The position numbers and the translations under genes were made by a program. A model generated the notes under the pieces. It was not told the DNA's origin. It searched no databases and saw nothing but the letters and a program-made list of their open reading frames with translations. Shown here one piece after another: positions 53,459 through 62,140 of a stretch of 64,000 bases of DNA (its first letter is position 1; every line of letters begins with the position of its first letter). The stretch comes from Flavobacteriales bacterium (GTDB lineage: Bacteria; Bacteroidota; Bacteroidia; Flavobacteriales; Flavobacteriaceae): assembly GCA_018335925.1 (NCBI GenBank), contig JAGXRF010000018.1, positions 124,001 through 188,000 on the forward strand. Reading direction: 5' to 3'.

Positions 53459-53719
53459 ATGCTTTTTTAATTGCTTGTTGATAGAGCCCAATAGTGGTTT
53501 AATTCTTTCTTTCTCAAGTAAATCAATGGAATGAACGGTATCTGCATGATTAGCAAAAGTGATTTTAAGAAAGTATTTTCTAAACCATGGCTTATGATAA
53601 AAGAATAACATTTTTTTTATTGTGGAGTCTTTGTAAAAGATGCTTATTTTATTAGGAGTTTCTTTTGCATTCACTAAATATTTTGAAATAGAGGATAAAG
53701 CGGAATTATTTAATGTCAT
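53438..53719 (-). CDS. Possible small protein, 93 residues
   Basis: An open frame in the 450-bp space between the tRNA and the outer-membrane gene (NSALSSISKYLVNAKETPNK, FFYHKPWFRKYFLKITFANH). The composition is protein-like, rich in Lys and aromatic residues with few rare features, but there is no signal peptide, no known domain and no clear promoter, and its stop lies inside the tRNA terminator hairpin. Could be a remnant of a longer gene. If it is not real, the region 53459-53834 holds nothing I recognise. Confidence 0.35.
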   Translation of the reverse strand: MTLNNSALSSISKYLVNAKETPNKISIFYKDSTIKKMLFFYHKPWFRKYFLKITFANHADTVHSIDLLEKERIKPLLGSINKQLKKHKKTSHF

Positions 53720-53834
53720 CGATATAAAAATTAATCATATAAATTACCTATGTGTACGAAATTCATGATAGTTTGGTTTTTTTCGCAAAAAACATAAATT
53801 CTTTATTTATGAATTATTTAAATCATTTTTGGAT

Positions 53835-53862
53835 AAAAAAAGAGGTCGCTATTGCGACCTCT
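53835..53862. terminator. Terminator of the ECF sigma operon
   Basis: AGAGGTCGC (53841-53849), loop TATT, GCGACCTCT (53854-53862). On the minus strand it is followed by T6, closing the sigma / anti-sigma / outer-membrane operon. Confidence 0.9.
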
Positions 53863-53888
53863 CATACAAAAAACTCAAACAATTTTAA

Positions 53889-54959
53889 TTAATTAAAATC
53901 AAATCGTACACCAAAAGAAATATTATTTTGTTGGATTGGATTATTTTTAAATAATGGATTCAAGTCGTATTTTACATACAAACCAACTTCTTTGTAGGAT
54001 ACATACGTGCTTAAACCATAAATAAATGTATTTGCGTTAAAGTCTCCTAGTTCTTTTACATAAACATCTTGGTCATTAAGAGTGTATTCTAATTTTTGTT
54101 TGGTTTTTAAACGTAACCCAGCATATCCTCCTAAACCTATACGAAAACTTTTGTGTGTTCTGAAATAATTAGTTCCATCTTCATTGGTTTTTTTTGGGGT
54201 AAAGTCAAGTTCTAAATGCAATGGAAAAACCAATTGTACATTTCGCAATCGAGATTCTTCTAACTTCTCATCAAAAGGAACTAAAATTGTTTGGTTGCCA
54301 TCTTTTACAAAGTATCTGTTTTCTGTAGGACGAAGATTGTTGTACATTACCGAAAAGCCATATTTGGCATGCCAAAAGTTGTTATTTTTAAAAATACGGG
54401 TATTGTATGTGGCTCCCCACTCGTAAAATCTGGAACCCCAAGTACTAAAGTCACTTTGGTCTAGGCTTGATAAATCTTCATTCACCAATAAATTGTTCAG
54501 TCCCATCGCAAAAACAAATTGCGAAGTAGTTCGTTTTTCGCCTTTTTTCCATTTTTTGGTTTTGTCTTTTTTATTGTCATCTTTTTCGTAGCTAACAATT
54601 ATTCTATTTTTTTTCCAACGAATGGTGTCGGTTTTTTCAAAAACTTGATCGTCTACTTTCATTTTTACCAATTCTAATAATTTGGCTTCTTGCTCTGCAA
54701 CTTTTCTTTCAATTTGTTGCGAAGATTTGGTAGCAGCTAGAGATTTTAGACTATCCGCTGTTTTTTGGTTGATTTTTCCGGCATTCAATTCTTCATCTAT
54801 ACGAATGACTTCTGCCTTTAAAACTTTCTTTTCTTCCTCTGAAATTTGTTGGATGTTTTCTCCAATTTTTTTTGCTTTTTTTTCAAAAGATTCTTGTGCC
54901 AATAAATTTTGACATAATAATGGGAATAATAAAACTAAATAAATAATGCTCTTGTTCAT
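53889..54959 (-). CDS. Outer-membrane protein with N-terminal coiled coil
   Basis: 356 residues. A signal peptide (YLVLLFPLLCQNLLAQ) is followed by a charged coiled coil at about 22-105 (KKAKKIGENIQQISEEEKKV) and a C-terminal beta-barrel region with alternating aromatic strands (RTTSQFVFAMGLNNLL, FWHAKYGFSVMYNNLR, GLYVKYDLNPLF), ending in FGVRFDFN as barrels do. No named family recognised. It starts 12 bp after the anti-sigma gene and is therefore probably a target and a partner of that signalling unit. Confidence 0.75.
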   Translation of the reverse strand: MNKSIIYLVLLFPLLCQNLLAQESFEKKAKKIGENIQQISEEEKKVLKAEVIRIDEELNAGKINQKTADSLKSLAATKSSQQIERKVAEQEAKLLELVKMKVDDQVFEKTDTIRWKKNRIIVSYEKDDNKKDKTKKWKKGEKRTTSQFVFAMGLNNLLVNEDLSSLDQSDFSTWGSRFYEWGATYNTRIFKNNNFWHAKYGFSVMYNNLRPTENRYFVKDGNQTILVPFDEKLEESRLRNVQLVFPLHLELDFTPKKTNEDGTNYFRTHKSFRIGLGGYAGLRLKTKQKLEYTLNDQDVYVKELGDFNANTFIYGLSTYVSYKEVGLYVKYDLNPLFKNNPIQQNNISFGVRFDFN

Positions 54960-54971
54960 GATATAATTGGT

Positions 54972-55634
54972 TTAATTTTCTTGATTTCTGTTTGCTAATT
55001 GTTCTTGCAAGGATTTTAAATTACGCTGAATTTTGTCCATTTTGCTTTCGCGATGTTCGTGGTTGAGTTCTTTTTCTACTTGCTGTAGTAAGTCGTTAGG
55101 GTCAATTTTTACTTGAGAAGTTTTGTTTGATTTTATCGGATTTTCTGTAATTGGATTCTCTGTAATGTAATTATTTACCAATATGTTTTCTGATGATTGT
55201 GTATTGTTTTGATTTACCAAAATAGTTTCCTTAGGAGGCAATGCTACTAGTGATTTTTGTTTAAGAAAAACACTCGTTTTATTAGAATTTAGAATAGTTT
55301 TCTTTTGAATTATTTCTTTTTCATCCTCTGTATTTTCATGAGATATTTCAATGATTTGCTTCGATTTATCCTCTGAAGAAATTTCTACAACTGGCTGATT
55401 GGGTGTATTAGGGATTATTTCTTCCATCTCATTTGGTTTCAACCATAAATAACCAACGGATAAAAGTCCGAAAAATATAAAACTGGCTGCTATAGTTAAC
55501 CAATGATTGCTTTTTGTGCTTTTTGTTGAAGCATCTAAAAGTTGCTCCATTCGATGCCAAGCATTGGCAGAAGGTTGCTTTTGTTGGTCTTGCATTTGTT
55601 TTTTCAACTGCTCGAAAAATCTATCTTGTTTCAT
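54972..55634 (-). CDS. Predicted membrane anti-sigma factor
   Basis: 220 residues. A short cytoplasmic N-terminus (QDRFFEQLKKQMQDQQKQPS, ANAWHRMEQLL) is followed by one membrane helix at about 44-64 (WLTIAASFIFFGLLSVGYLW) and a long periplasmic, low-complexity tail with a C-terminal helix. This topology and its place 5 bp after an ECF sigma gene indicate an anti-sigma factor, though the cytoplasmic part is too short to match a named family. It may hold the sigma factor inactive until an envelope signal. Confidence 0.7.
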   Translation of the reverse strand: MKQDRFFEQLKKQMQDQQKQPSANAWHRMEQLLDASTKSTKSNHWLTIAASFIFFGLLSVGYLWLKPNEMEEIIPNTPNQPVVEISSEDKSKQIIEISHENTEDEKEIIQKKTILNSNKTSVFLKQKSLVALPPKETILVNQNNTQSSENILVNNYITENPITENPIKSNKTSQVKIDPNDLLQQVEKELNHEHRESKMDKIQRNLKSLQEQLANRNQEN

Positions 55635-55639
55635 GATGC

Positions 55640-56221
55640 TTAATTTTGTTGGGTGAAAGCTTTTTGATTTGCGAAATCTAATAACATCGATTTTAATAAT
55701 TTTTTCGCATGTGCCAGTTGTGATTTAGAAGTGCCTTCTGAAATGTTTAGGGAAGCTGCAATTTCTTGGTGTTTCCAATTTTCAAAAAGGTACAGATTTA
55801 ATACAGTTTTACAACCTACAGGTAGTTGGTTCAAACAATTTTGGATAATTTCTGGAGTAAAAATATCGAGCCAACTCTCTTCCGTAAAATCAATTGTGTC
55901 TGGAATTTCTTCTGTAAACACCTCTTTAAATGAACTTTTTTTCTGGCCTCGCAAATGGTCTAAGCAGGTGTTTACGATAATTCGATGTACCCAGCCTTCC
56001 AAGGATCCTTGGTTTTGAAAGTGATTGATTTTTTGAAATACCTTTAAAAAACCTTTAAGCATCACATCTTCTGCCATATGTTCGTCAGAAATATATCTGC
56101 CACATATAGCTAGCATTTTTGGTGCCATTTGATCAAAAAGTTCTTGTTGTGCTTTTCGATCTTGCTTCGCCAAACGCTGCAAGAATTTTTGCTGGGTATT
56201 AAAAATAGAAATTACTTTCAT
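55640..56221 (-). CDS. ECF-type RNA polymerase sigma factor
   Basis: 193 residues. Sigma region 2 covers about 20-95 (MLAICGRYISDEHMAEDVML, KGFLKVFQKINHFQNQGSLE, GWVHRIIVNTCLDHLR) and region 4 about 125-180 (LNQLPVGCKTVLNLYLFENW, KHQEIAASLNISEGTSKSQL). Directs RNA polymerase to a specific promoter set. First gene of a three-gene operon with a membrane anti-sigma and an outer-membrane protein, which suggests envelope-related control. Confidence 0.93.
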   Translation of the reverse strand: MKVISIFNTQQKFLQRLAKQDRKAQQELFDQMAPKMLAICGRYISDEHMAEDVMLKGFLKVFQKINHFQNQGSLEGWVHRIIVNTCLDHLRGQKKSSFKEVFTEEIPDTIDFTEESWLDIFTPEIIQNCLNQLPVGCKTVLNLYLFENWKHQEIAASLNISEGTSKSQLAHAKKLLKSMLLDFANQKAFTQQN

Positions 56222-56331
56222 CTTCAGGTTCGTAATGATTTGAAAATTAGAAGTATTTTGTAAAGCTTTGTTACAATAATAATTCCTTTTCTACCTTAAA
56301 GACGAAAGTAATTTAAAAAGGTTGTATGGTT

Positions 56332-57093
56332 TTATCGATTATTTAATCGAAGTTGGTATTTCTTAGGAGAAATGTTCATGTATTTTTTAAAACTTGTAGA
56401 GAAAAACGAGGTAGAACGGAACCCTGAATTATCAGCAACTTCTTTGATGCTATAGTTTCCTGTTTCCATCAAACGCAAGGCATAATCTAAACGGAATTCA
56501 CGAATGTATTGGCTAAAGTTACAGCCCTTCATCTTTCTGATTTTTTTATCTAAAGATGATTTGCTTATATATAATTTTCCGGCAACAAAATCCATGGTCA
56601 AGTCTTCTACCAAATGTTTACTTAGTACTTCATCTAAAGCAGCTTTAAAATCTTTGATTTTATTGCGAACAGTAATTTTATGTTCTGGTTTCGACTCGTA
56701 GTGTTCACGAATTTTTTCAGTGTATAATAAGATGTTTTTAATTTTTAAAATCAGTTCACTAATCTTAAATGGCTTGGTAATAAAATCATTTACTCCACTT
56801 TCTAGTTGTCTAACTTTTACATCCGGACTTGTGTTGGCTGTAATAAAGATGAATGGTATGGTATCGAATTTTTTATCTTTTCTAATCAAAGTCAAAAATT
56901 CTTCTCCATCCATGATAGGCATCATTAAATCGCTTACGATAATGTCTACTCTTGTTTCGTTAATAAATGCATAAGCATCAATACCGTTGCGGAACCAAAA
57001 AACGGTAAATCCGTTTAATTTTAAAAGCTCGAAGATAGATTCTCCTAAAGCTTCATCGTCCTCTACAAAAAGGATTTTTTTATCAAATTTCAT
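56332..57093 (-). CDS. Response regulator with AraC-type DNA-binding domain
   Basis: 253 residues from the ATG at 57093 (KFDKKILFVEDDEALGESIF). Receiver domain about 1-120 with the acidic pair EDD at 11-13, phospho-acceptor D55 in VSDLMMP and the conserved Lys in FITKPF. C-terminal AraC HTH about 150-250 (LYISKSSLDKKIRKMKGCNF, VADNSGFRSTSFFSTSFKKYMNISP). Phosphorylated by a histidine kinase, most likely the divergent PAS kinase 500 bp away. Target genes unknown. Confidence 0.93.
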   Translation of the reverse strand: MKFDKKILFVEDDEALGESIFELLKLNGFTVFWFRNGIDAYAFINETRVDIIVSDLMMPIMDGEEFLTLIRKDKKFDTIPFIFITANTSPDVKVRQLESGVNDFITKPFKISELILKIKNILLYTEKIREHYESKPEHKITVRNKIKDFKAALDEVLSKHLVEDLTMDFVAGKLYISKSSLDKKIRKMKGCNFSQYIREFRLDYALRLMETGNYSIKEVADNSGFRSTSFFSTSFKKYMNISPKKYQLRLNNR

Positions 57094-57234
57094 AGTAGTA
57101 ATTTTAATATATAAATACAATGCAAAGCTATATTTCTAATGTTAAACATATCAGTAAAAGTGTTTCAACTATCAGTATTAAGTTTTTCCTAATCGTTCAA
57201 TATCATACTTTTGAGTGTTTTTAAAAAAATAGTT

Positions 57235-57618
57235 ATGGGTGCATATCCTAAAATAAAAAAATTACAAATTGGAGACTCTATTATGGTTATTACTAGTTTG
57301 GGGGAAGAAAAGTATTCTGATAAAGATGTTAGACAAATCATAGTACGAAAAAAAAAACATATTTATCACCATAAATTGGTGTACCTAACCATAATCTTAT
57401 TTTTTTTGTTAACAAGTATATTGGTAGAAAATAGTTTAATTTTGGGAGGGATTTTAATTGCTATTTTGTTGTTTTGGATGCTACCAAAATATGTTTATTC
57501 TTTAAAAATAAATTTTGCTATAAGTTCAAAAAAATACCAAATTACCCAACAACAGTACCAAGCTTTTAAGCCCTTAGCCTATCAGTACAACCAAGCCCAC
57601 AAATCTACCCATGCATAA
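57235..57618 (+). CDS. Small membrane protein of unknown function, coupled to histidine kinase
   Basis: 127 residues from the ATG at 57235 (GAYPKIKKLQIGDSIMVITS); a TTG at 57211 extends it by eight codons. A basic stretch (IIVRKKKHIYHHK) precedes two close membrane segments at about 57-72 and 75-92 (VYLTIILFFLLTSILV, LILGGILIAILLFWML), and a soluble tail follows. Not recognised. Its last 8 nt overlap the kinase start, so the two are translated together; it could be an accessory or sensor protein of the kinase. Confidence 0.7.
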   Translation: MGAYPKIKKLQIGDSIMVITSLGEEKYSDKDVRQIIVRKKKHIYHHKLVYLTIILFFLLTSILVENSLILGGILIAILLFWMLPKYVYSLKINFAISSKKYQITQQQYQAFKPLAYQYNQAHKSTHA

Positions 57619-59986
57619 TATTTTAACAGGTATTTCAAATGCCAATAACTTCTTGCTAAAAGAACAAAACATTCAGCAAGCACTTGATTTTTGTGTGCAA
57701 ACTTTAGGAGAAAACCTTGAAGTAGATAGATGTTACATATTTCAAAACAAAATTGATACCGATGGTATTTTAAAATTATATTATGAACATGAATGGTGTA
57801 ACAAAGGAACTACACCATATTTAGGGAGCCCTGAATTGAGTGGTTATCCGTACGAGTCATTTCCTGGCTTATATGAATCATTGGTTTTAGACCATACTAT
57901 GTATGGGTTGGTAGAAGAAGCAGAAAATGAGTTTTTTAAAGAAATCATGACCATGCAAGGAATTCTATCGTATTTGTTTGCGCCAATTTTTTCTAATGGG
58001 TTTTTTTGGGGTTGGATCGGTTTTGATGACTGTACTTTTCCCAGACGTTGGAAACCTGAAGAAGTAGATGCCATTCATACAGTAGCCAAAAATATAGGTT
58101 TGCGATTAAATCAAGACAACTTATTTTTTGATTTAAAAAACACTCTTTTTGAATTGGATTTTTACATGAAAAGTTCGGGGCAAGCCAAATGGGAATATAA
58201 TGTAAAAAAAAACATCACTTCTTTTTCCTATAATTGGTACGGAATGTTAGGCCTAAAAGACAAAGAACTTCCTGAGACTTATGATACATGGCAAAATCTT
58301 TTACATCCCGAGGATAAACATGAAATTACACAAAAATTTCAAGATTATTTATCAGGAAGAATTAAAGATTATTCAGGAGTAACCCGATTGCTTCATAAGT
58401 CTGGTGAATACATTTGGGTAAAATATAGTGGCTTAGCTATTAAAGATAGTAAAAATGAAATTGAAAAAATTATAGGAACACATATTGATGTTACAGACAT
58501 CTTAAATAAAGAAAAGCAAATAGAAATTCAACGAAACGAATACGACTTTTTAGTTAACAACTTAGCAGAGGTTATTTTTAAAATTGATGAATTAGGAAAC
58601 ATAAAATATTTAAACAGACAATGGGAAAAAATAACCGGATTTAAAATAGATGAATCTTTAGAGCAACCTATAGCTAATTTTTTAAAAGATGAGTTTCAAC
58701 AATTTGACGTGACTAGAATTTTAAACGGCTCTTCAAATGTGGTATTAGAATCCAAACTTAGCCGTAAATCTACCTTTCCTATTTGGACTTTAGTTATTTT
58801 AAGCTTAAATATAGATAGTACTACTGGTAAAAAAGTTATTATGGGGTCTATAACCGATATTAATGATAAAATTGAATTTGAAAGCAAGCTTAAAATTTCA
58901 GAAAAAAAATATCGATTTATAGCAGAAAACACTACCGATTTGATTTGTCAGTATCAATTAGATGGTACTTATTTGTATGTTTCAAAATCTGCGGAATCCA
59001 TTATTGGATATGATTCCAAAGAATTGGTTGGTAAAAATCCATTTACCTTTTTTCATCCGGAGGATGTAAACTTGTTAAAAGATTTGATGCTCGGAATTAC
59101 AGACATTGATAAGGTGTATAGTGTAATTTATCGATACTTGATAAAAGACCAAACCTATGTATGGTTAGAGACTTTTGCTAAATTAATAGTTGACAGTAAC
59201 AATCAAGTGGTAGGTATTCAGAGTTCAAGTAGGGATATTTCCGAGCGAATTAAAGCAGAAGAAGAAGTTAAGCAAGCCTTACAAAAAGAACGTGAATTAA
59301 ATGAATTAAAATCGGGTTTTGTAACCATGGCATCTCATCAGTTCAGGACACCCTTATCCGTAATTTTTTCTAACACGGAATTGATTGATTTTAAAGCAGA
59401 ATTATTGCCAGTAAATCAAAGAAATGAATTTAAATCGTTAAGTGAGAGGATCAAGTTAGAAGTAGATAGAATGACAGAGTTAATGAACAATATCTTGGTG
59501 TTTGGCAAATACGACTCTGGAGAAATTAAGGTAGTAAAAAAACCTCTAGATTTATATCATTACATTAACAATCTAAATGAAATTTATTACAGCAACCAAA
59601 AAGATGGACGAAAATTAAAAATTTCTTCCACCGGAAATCCCAAAACATTTGTTTCAGACGAGTCGTTATTAACTCATATTTTAACCAACTTAATCAGTAA
59701 CGCATTTAAATACTCCGAAGGAAAGCCTTCTCCTGAATTAAAAATAAAGTTTCACGATCATCAAATAGCATTTGAAGTAAAAGATTATGGTGTAGGTGTG
59801 CCTAAAGATGAGTTGCCAAATTTGTTTCATTCCTTTTATAGGGCAAGTAATACTACCAATATTAAGGGTTCTGGTTTAGGATTGGTTATTGCCAAACAAT
59901 TTACGGAATTATTAAATGGTAAGATTTTAGCGGAAAGTGAGGAATTTGTAGGGTCTATCTTTACAATTGAATTTCCGTACGAATAA
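57611..59986 (+). CDS. GAF-PAS-PAS-PAS sensor histidine kinase
   Basis: 791 residues, no membrane helix, so cytoplasmic. GAF-like domain about 1-180 (FCVQTLGENLEVDRCYIFQN, FWGWIGFDDC). Three PAS domains follow at about 190-300, 305-425 and 430-550, each with a PAC ending (GTHIDVTDI, GSITDINDK, GIQSSSRDISERIK). HisKA has phospho-accepting H576 in MASHQFRTP. The ATPase domain shows N box LTNLISNAFKYSEG, G1 DYGVGVP and G2 GSGLGLVIAKQF. It senses an unknown cytosolic or small-molecule signal and likely phosphorylates the divergent AraC-type regulator. Confidence 0.93.
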   Translation: MHNILTGISNANNFLLKEQNIQQALDFCVQTLGENLEVDRCYIFQNKIDTDGILKLYYEHEWCNKGTTPYLGSPELSGYPYESFPGLYESLVLDHTMYGLVEEAENEFFKEIMTMQGILSYLFAPIFSNGFFWGWIGFDDCTFPRRWKPEEVDAIHTVAKNIGLRLNQDNLFFDLKNTLFELDFYMKSSGQAKWEYNVKKNITSFSYNWYGMLGLKDKELPETYDTWQNLLHPEDKHEITQKFQDYLSGRIKDYSGVTRLLHKSGEYIWVKYSGLAIKDSKNEIEKIIGTHIDVTDILNKEKQIEIQRNEYDFLVNNLAEVIFKIDELGNIKYLNRQWEKITGFKIDESLEQPIANFLKDEFQQFDVTRILNGSSNVVLESKLSRKSTFPIWTLVILSLNIDSTTGKKVIMGSITDINDKIEFESKLKISEKKYRFIAENTTDLICQYQLDGTYLYVSKSAESIIGYDSKELVGKNPFTFFHPEDVNLLKDLMLGITDIDKVYSVIYRYLIKDQTYVWLETFAKLIVDSNNQVVGIQSSSRDISERIKAEEEVKQALQKERELNELKSGFVTMASHQFRTPLSVIFSNTELIDFKAELLPVNQRNEFKSLSERIKLEVDRMTELMNNILVFGKYDSGEIKVVKKPLDLYHYINNLNEIYYSNQKDGRKLKISSTGNPKTFVSDESLLTHILTNLISNAFKYSEGKPSPELKIKFHDHQIAFEVKDYGVGVPKDELPNLFHSFYRASNTTNIKGSGLGLVIAKQFTELLNGKILAESEEFVGSIFTIEFPYE

Positions 59987-60967
59987 TTATTTTTTGCGTT
60001 CAATCACGTAGTTTACCATCAATTCTAAAGCCTCTCTGTAATCAGATACCGGGAACTCTTTTAAAATTTTAATGGCTTGTTGTTGGTAGGCAATCATTTG
60101 TTGTTGTGCATAGTCAAGCCCACCTAAACTAATGACTCTTTCAATTACTTCTTTAACTCTCTTTTTGTTTTTGTTGTGGTTTTTTACGGAATTTATTAAC
60201 CAGCTTTTCTCCTCAGGAGAACAGTTATTTAAAGCATAGATCAATGGCAAGGTCATTTTTTGCTCTTTAATGTCAATACCGGTTGGTTTGCCAATAGGGC
60301 CATCGGTATAATCAAACAAATCATCTTTTATTTGAAAAGCCATTCCGATAATTTCTCCGAATTTTCGCATTTTTTCAATGGTTTCTGCTTCATTCGGAGC
60401 AACAGAGCATGCTCCTAAGCTGCAACATGCGGCTATTAAAGTAGCAGTTTTTTGTCGGATGATTTCGTAATAAACTTCCTCAGTAATATCTAATCTTCTA
60501 GCTTTTTCTATTTGAAGTAATTCGCCTTCACTCATTTCTCTCACTGCTACAGAAATAATTTTAAGCAAATCAAAATCGTTGTTGTCTATACTCAATAGCA
60601 AGCCTTTAGAAAGCAAATAGTCTCCAACCAAAACAGCAATTTTATTTTTCCACAAAGCATTGATGGAGAAAAAACCTCTTCGTTTGTTGCTATCGTCTAC
60701 CACATCATCATGAACCAAAGTTGCGGTATGAATCAATTCAATTACAGAAGCACCTCGGTAAGTACGTTCGTTGATGTGTCCGTTGGAAATCATTTTGGCA
60801 GTTAAAAACACGAACATAGGTCGCATTTGTTTGCCTTTGCTGTTTACAATGTAGTAGGTAATTCGGTTGAGCAAAGCCACTTTTGAAACCATCGATTCGT
60901 GGAACTTTTTTTCAAATAGTTCCATTTCCTCTTGAATAGGTTGTTTGATTTGCTCTGTAATTTTCAT
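59987..60967 (-). CDS. Trans-polyprenyl diphosphate synthase
   Basis: 326 residues. First aspartate-rich motif LVHDDVVDDSNKRRG and second motif FQIKDDLFDYTDGPIGKPTG identify a chain-elongating prenyl transferase (octaprenyl/hexaprenyl type), which makes the side chain of menaquinone. N-terminal GKQMRPMFVFLTAK and the RQKTATLIAACCSLGACS helix fit. Chain length cannot be set from sequence. Its stop abuts the kinase gene convergently. Confidence 0.92.
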   Translation of the reverse strand: MKITEQIKQPIQEEMELFEKKFHESMVSKVALLNRITYYIVNSKGKQMRPMFVFLTAKMISNGHINERTYRGASVIELIHTATLVHDDVVDDSNKRRGFFSINALWKNKIAVLVGDYLLSKGLLLSIDNNDFDLLKIISVAVREMSEGELLQIEKARRLDITEEVYYEIIRQKTATLIAACCSLGACSVAPNEAETIEKMRKFGEIIGMAFQIKDDLFDYTDGPIGKPTGIDIKEQKMTLPLIYALNNCSPEEKSWLINSVKNHNKNKKRVKEVIERVISLGGLDYAQQQMIAYQQQAIKILKEFPVSDYREALELMVNYVIERKK

Positions 60968-61014
60968 TGAAACAAAGGTAGGAAATGCAAAAGGATTTTG
61001 GTAGTGTGTTTAGA

Positions 61015-62058
61015 TTATTTTGACTTATTGGCTAACTGACCGCAAGCGGCATCAATGTCTTTTCCTCTGCTTCTTCGCACTTTGGCAACTACTTGAATTT
61101 GTTTCAAAGTTTCTACATATTGCTCTAAAATGGCATCGTCAGCTTGTTGAAAAATACCGTTGTCAATAGGGTTGTATTCTATAATGTTAACTTTACAAGG
61201 CACGTGTTTGCAAAATTTCACCAAAGCATTAATTGCTTCCGGAGTATCGTTGATGCCTTTCCAAACCACATACTCATAGGTAATTTTACTTTTCGTTTTT
61301 TGGTACCAATACTGTAAACTATCACGCAATTCGGTTAATGGAAAATTCTTGCTAAAAGGCATGATTTGGTTTCGGGTACTTTCCACAGCACTATGTAACG
61401 AAACAGCTAATTTGCATTTAACCCCATCATCTGCCATCTTTTTAATCATCTTCGGAATTCCCGAAGTAGAAATAGTGATTCTTTTGGCTGACATACCCAA
61501 ACCATCAGCAGCAGTGATTCGGTCAATGGCTTTCATCACATTAGGGTAGTTCATCAAAGGCTCTCCCATACCCATAAACACGATGTTAGAAAGTGGTCGG
61601 TTAAAATACAATCTGCTCTCTTGGTCAATAGCTACCACTTGGTCAAATATTTCTCCCGGTTCTAAATTTCTCATTCTTTTCAATTGGGCAGTAGCACAAA
61701 AATTACAATCCAAACTACATCCAACTTGGCTAGATACACAGGCAGTCGTTCGGGTTTCTGTTGGAATTAATACGCTTTCAACCACCAAACCATCATGTAG
61801 TTTTACTGCATTTTTAATGGTGCCATCATTACTTCGTTGCATTTGATCTACACGAATAGGTTGGATTACAAAATGCTCTTTTAAAAAAGCACGCAAGTCT
61901 TTGGATAAGTTGGTAAAATCGTCAAACGAAGTACATTTTTTACTCCATAACCAATCATATACTTGGTTGCCTCTAAATGCAGCTTGTTGGTGTAGCGTAA
62001 AAAACTCTCTTAACTGTTCTTTGCTTAACGAGCGAATGTCTTTTCGTTGAATTTCCAT
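61015..62058 (-). CDS. rlmN: 23S rRNA (adenine-2503-C2)-methyltransferase RlmN
   Basis: Radical-SAM enzyme that methylates A2503 of 23S rRNA and A37 of some tRNAs. 347 residues. The 4Fe-4S motif is CSLDCNFC in VSSQVGCSLDCNFCATAQ, and the catalytic C-terminal cysteine is in DIDAACGQLANKSK. Other signatures: ELREFF-type N-domain (EQLREFFTLHQQAAFRGNQV), NIVFMGMGEPLMNYPNV and RVRRSRGKDIDAAC-like KVRRSRGKDI. A TAAATTTG box ends 4 nt before the ATG, so the message may be leaderless. Confidence 0.96.
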   Translation of the reverse strand: MEIQRKDIRSLSKEQLREFFTLHQQAAFRGNQVYDWLWSKKCTSFDDFTNLSKDLRAFLKEHFVIQPIRVDQMQRSNDGTIKNAVKLHDGLVVESVLIPTETRTTACVSSQVGCSLDCNFCATAQLKRMRNLEPGEIFDQVVAIDQESRLYFNRPLSNIVFMGMGEPLMNYPNVMKAIDRITAADGLGMSAKRITISTSGIPKMIKKMADDGVKCKLAVSLHSAVESTRNQIMPFSKNFPLTELRDSLQYWYQKTKSKITYEYVVWKGINDTPEAINALVKFCKHVPCKVNIIEYNPIDNGIFQQADDAILEQYVETLKQIQVVAKVRRSRGKDIDAACGQLANKSK

Positions 62059-62062
62059 GGCA

Positions 62063-62070
62063 CAAATTTA
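62063..62070 (-). promoter_or_regulatory. rlmN -7 box directly before the start codon
   Basis: TAAATTTG on the minus strand, 4 nt before the ATG at 62058. Transcription would begin at or near the A of ATG. Confidence 0.45.
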
Positions 62071-62115
62071 CATAATTTACAGCCTTTTTTGAGAGGCTTT
62101 ATGCTAGGAGCTATT

Positions 62116-62123
62116 TATATTTG
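62116..62123 (+). promoter_or_regulatory. -7 box of the O-methyltransferase gene
   Basis: TATATTTG, 17 nt before the ATG at 62141. The nearest TTTG lies 24 bp upstream, slightly too far. Confidence 0.4.
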
Positions 62124-62140
62124 TTGGAAATTAGTATACC

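Noticed and set aside
53220..53534. 104-codon plus-strand frame spanning the tRNA-Leu
   Set aside because: It is read straight through the promoter, tRNA and terminator; the RNA gene explains the sequence.
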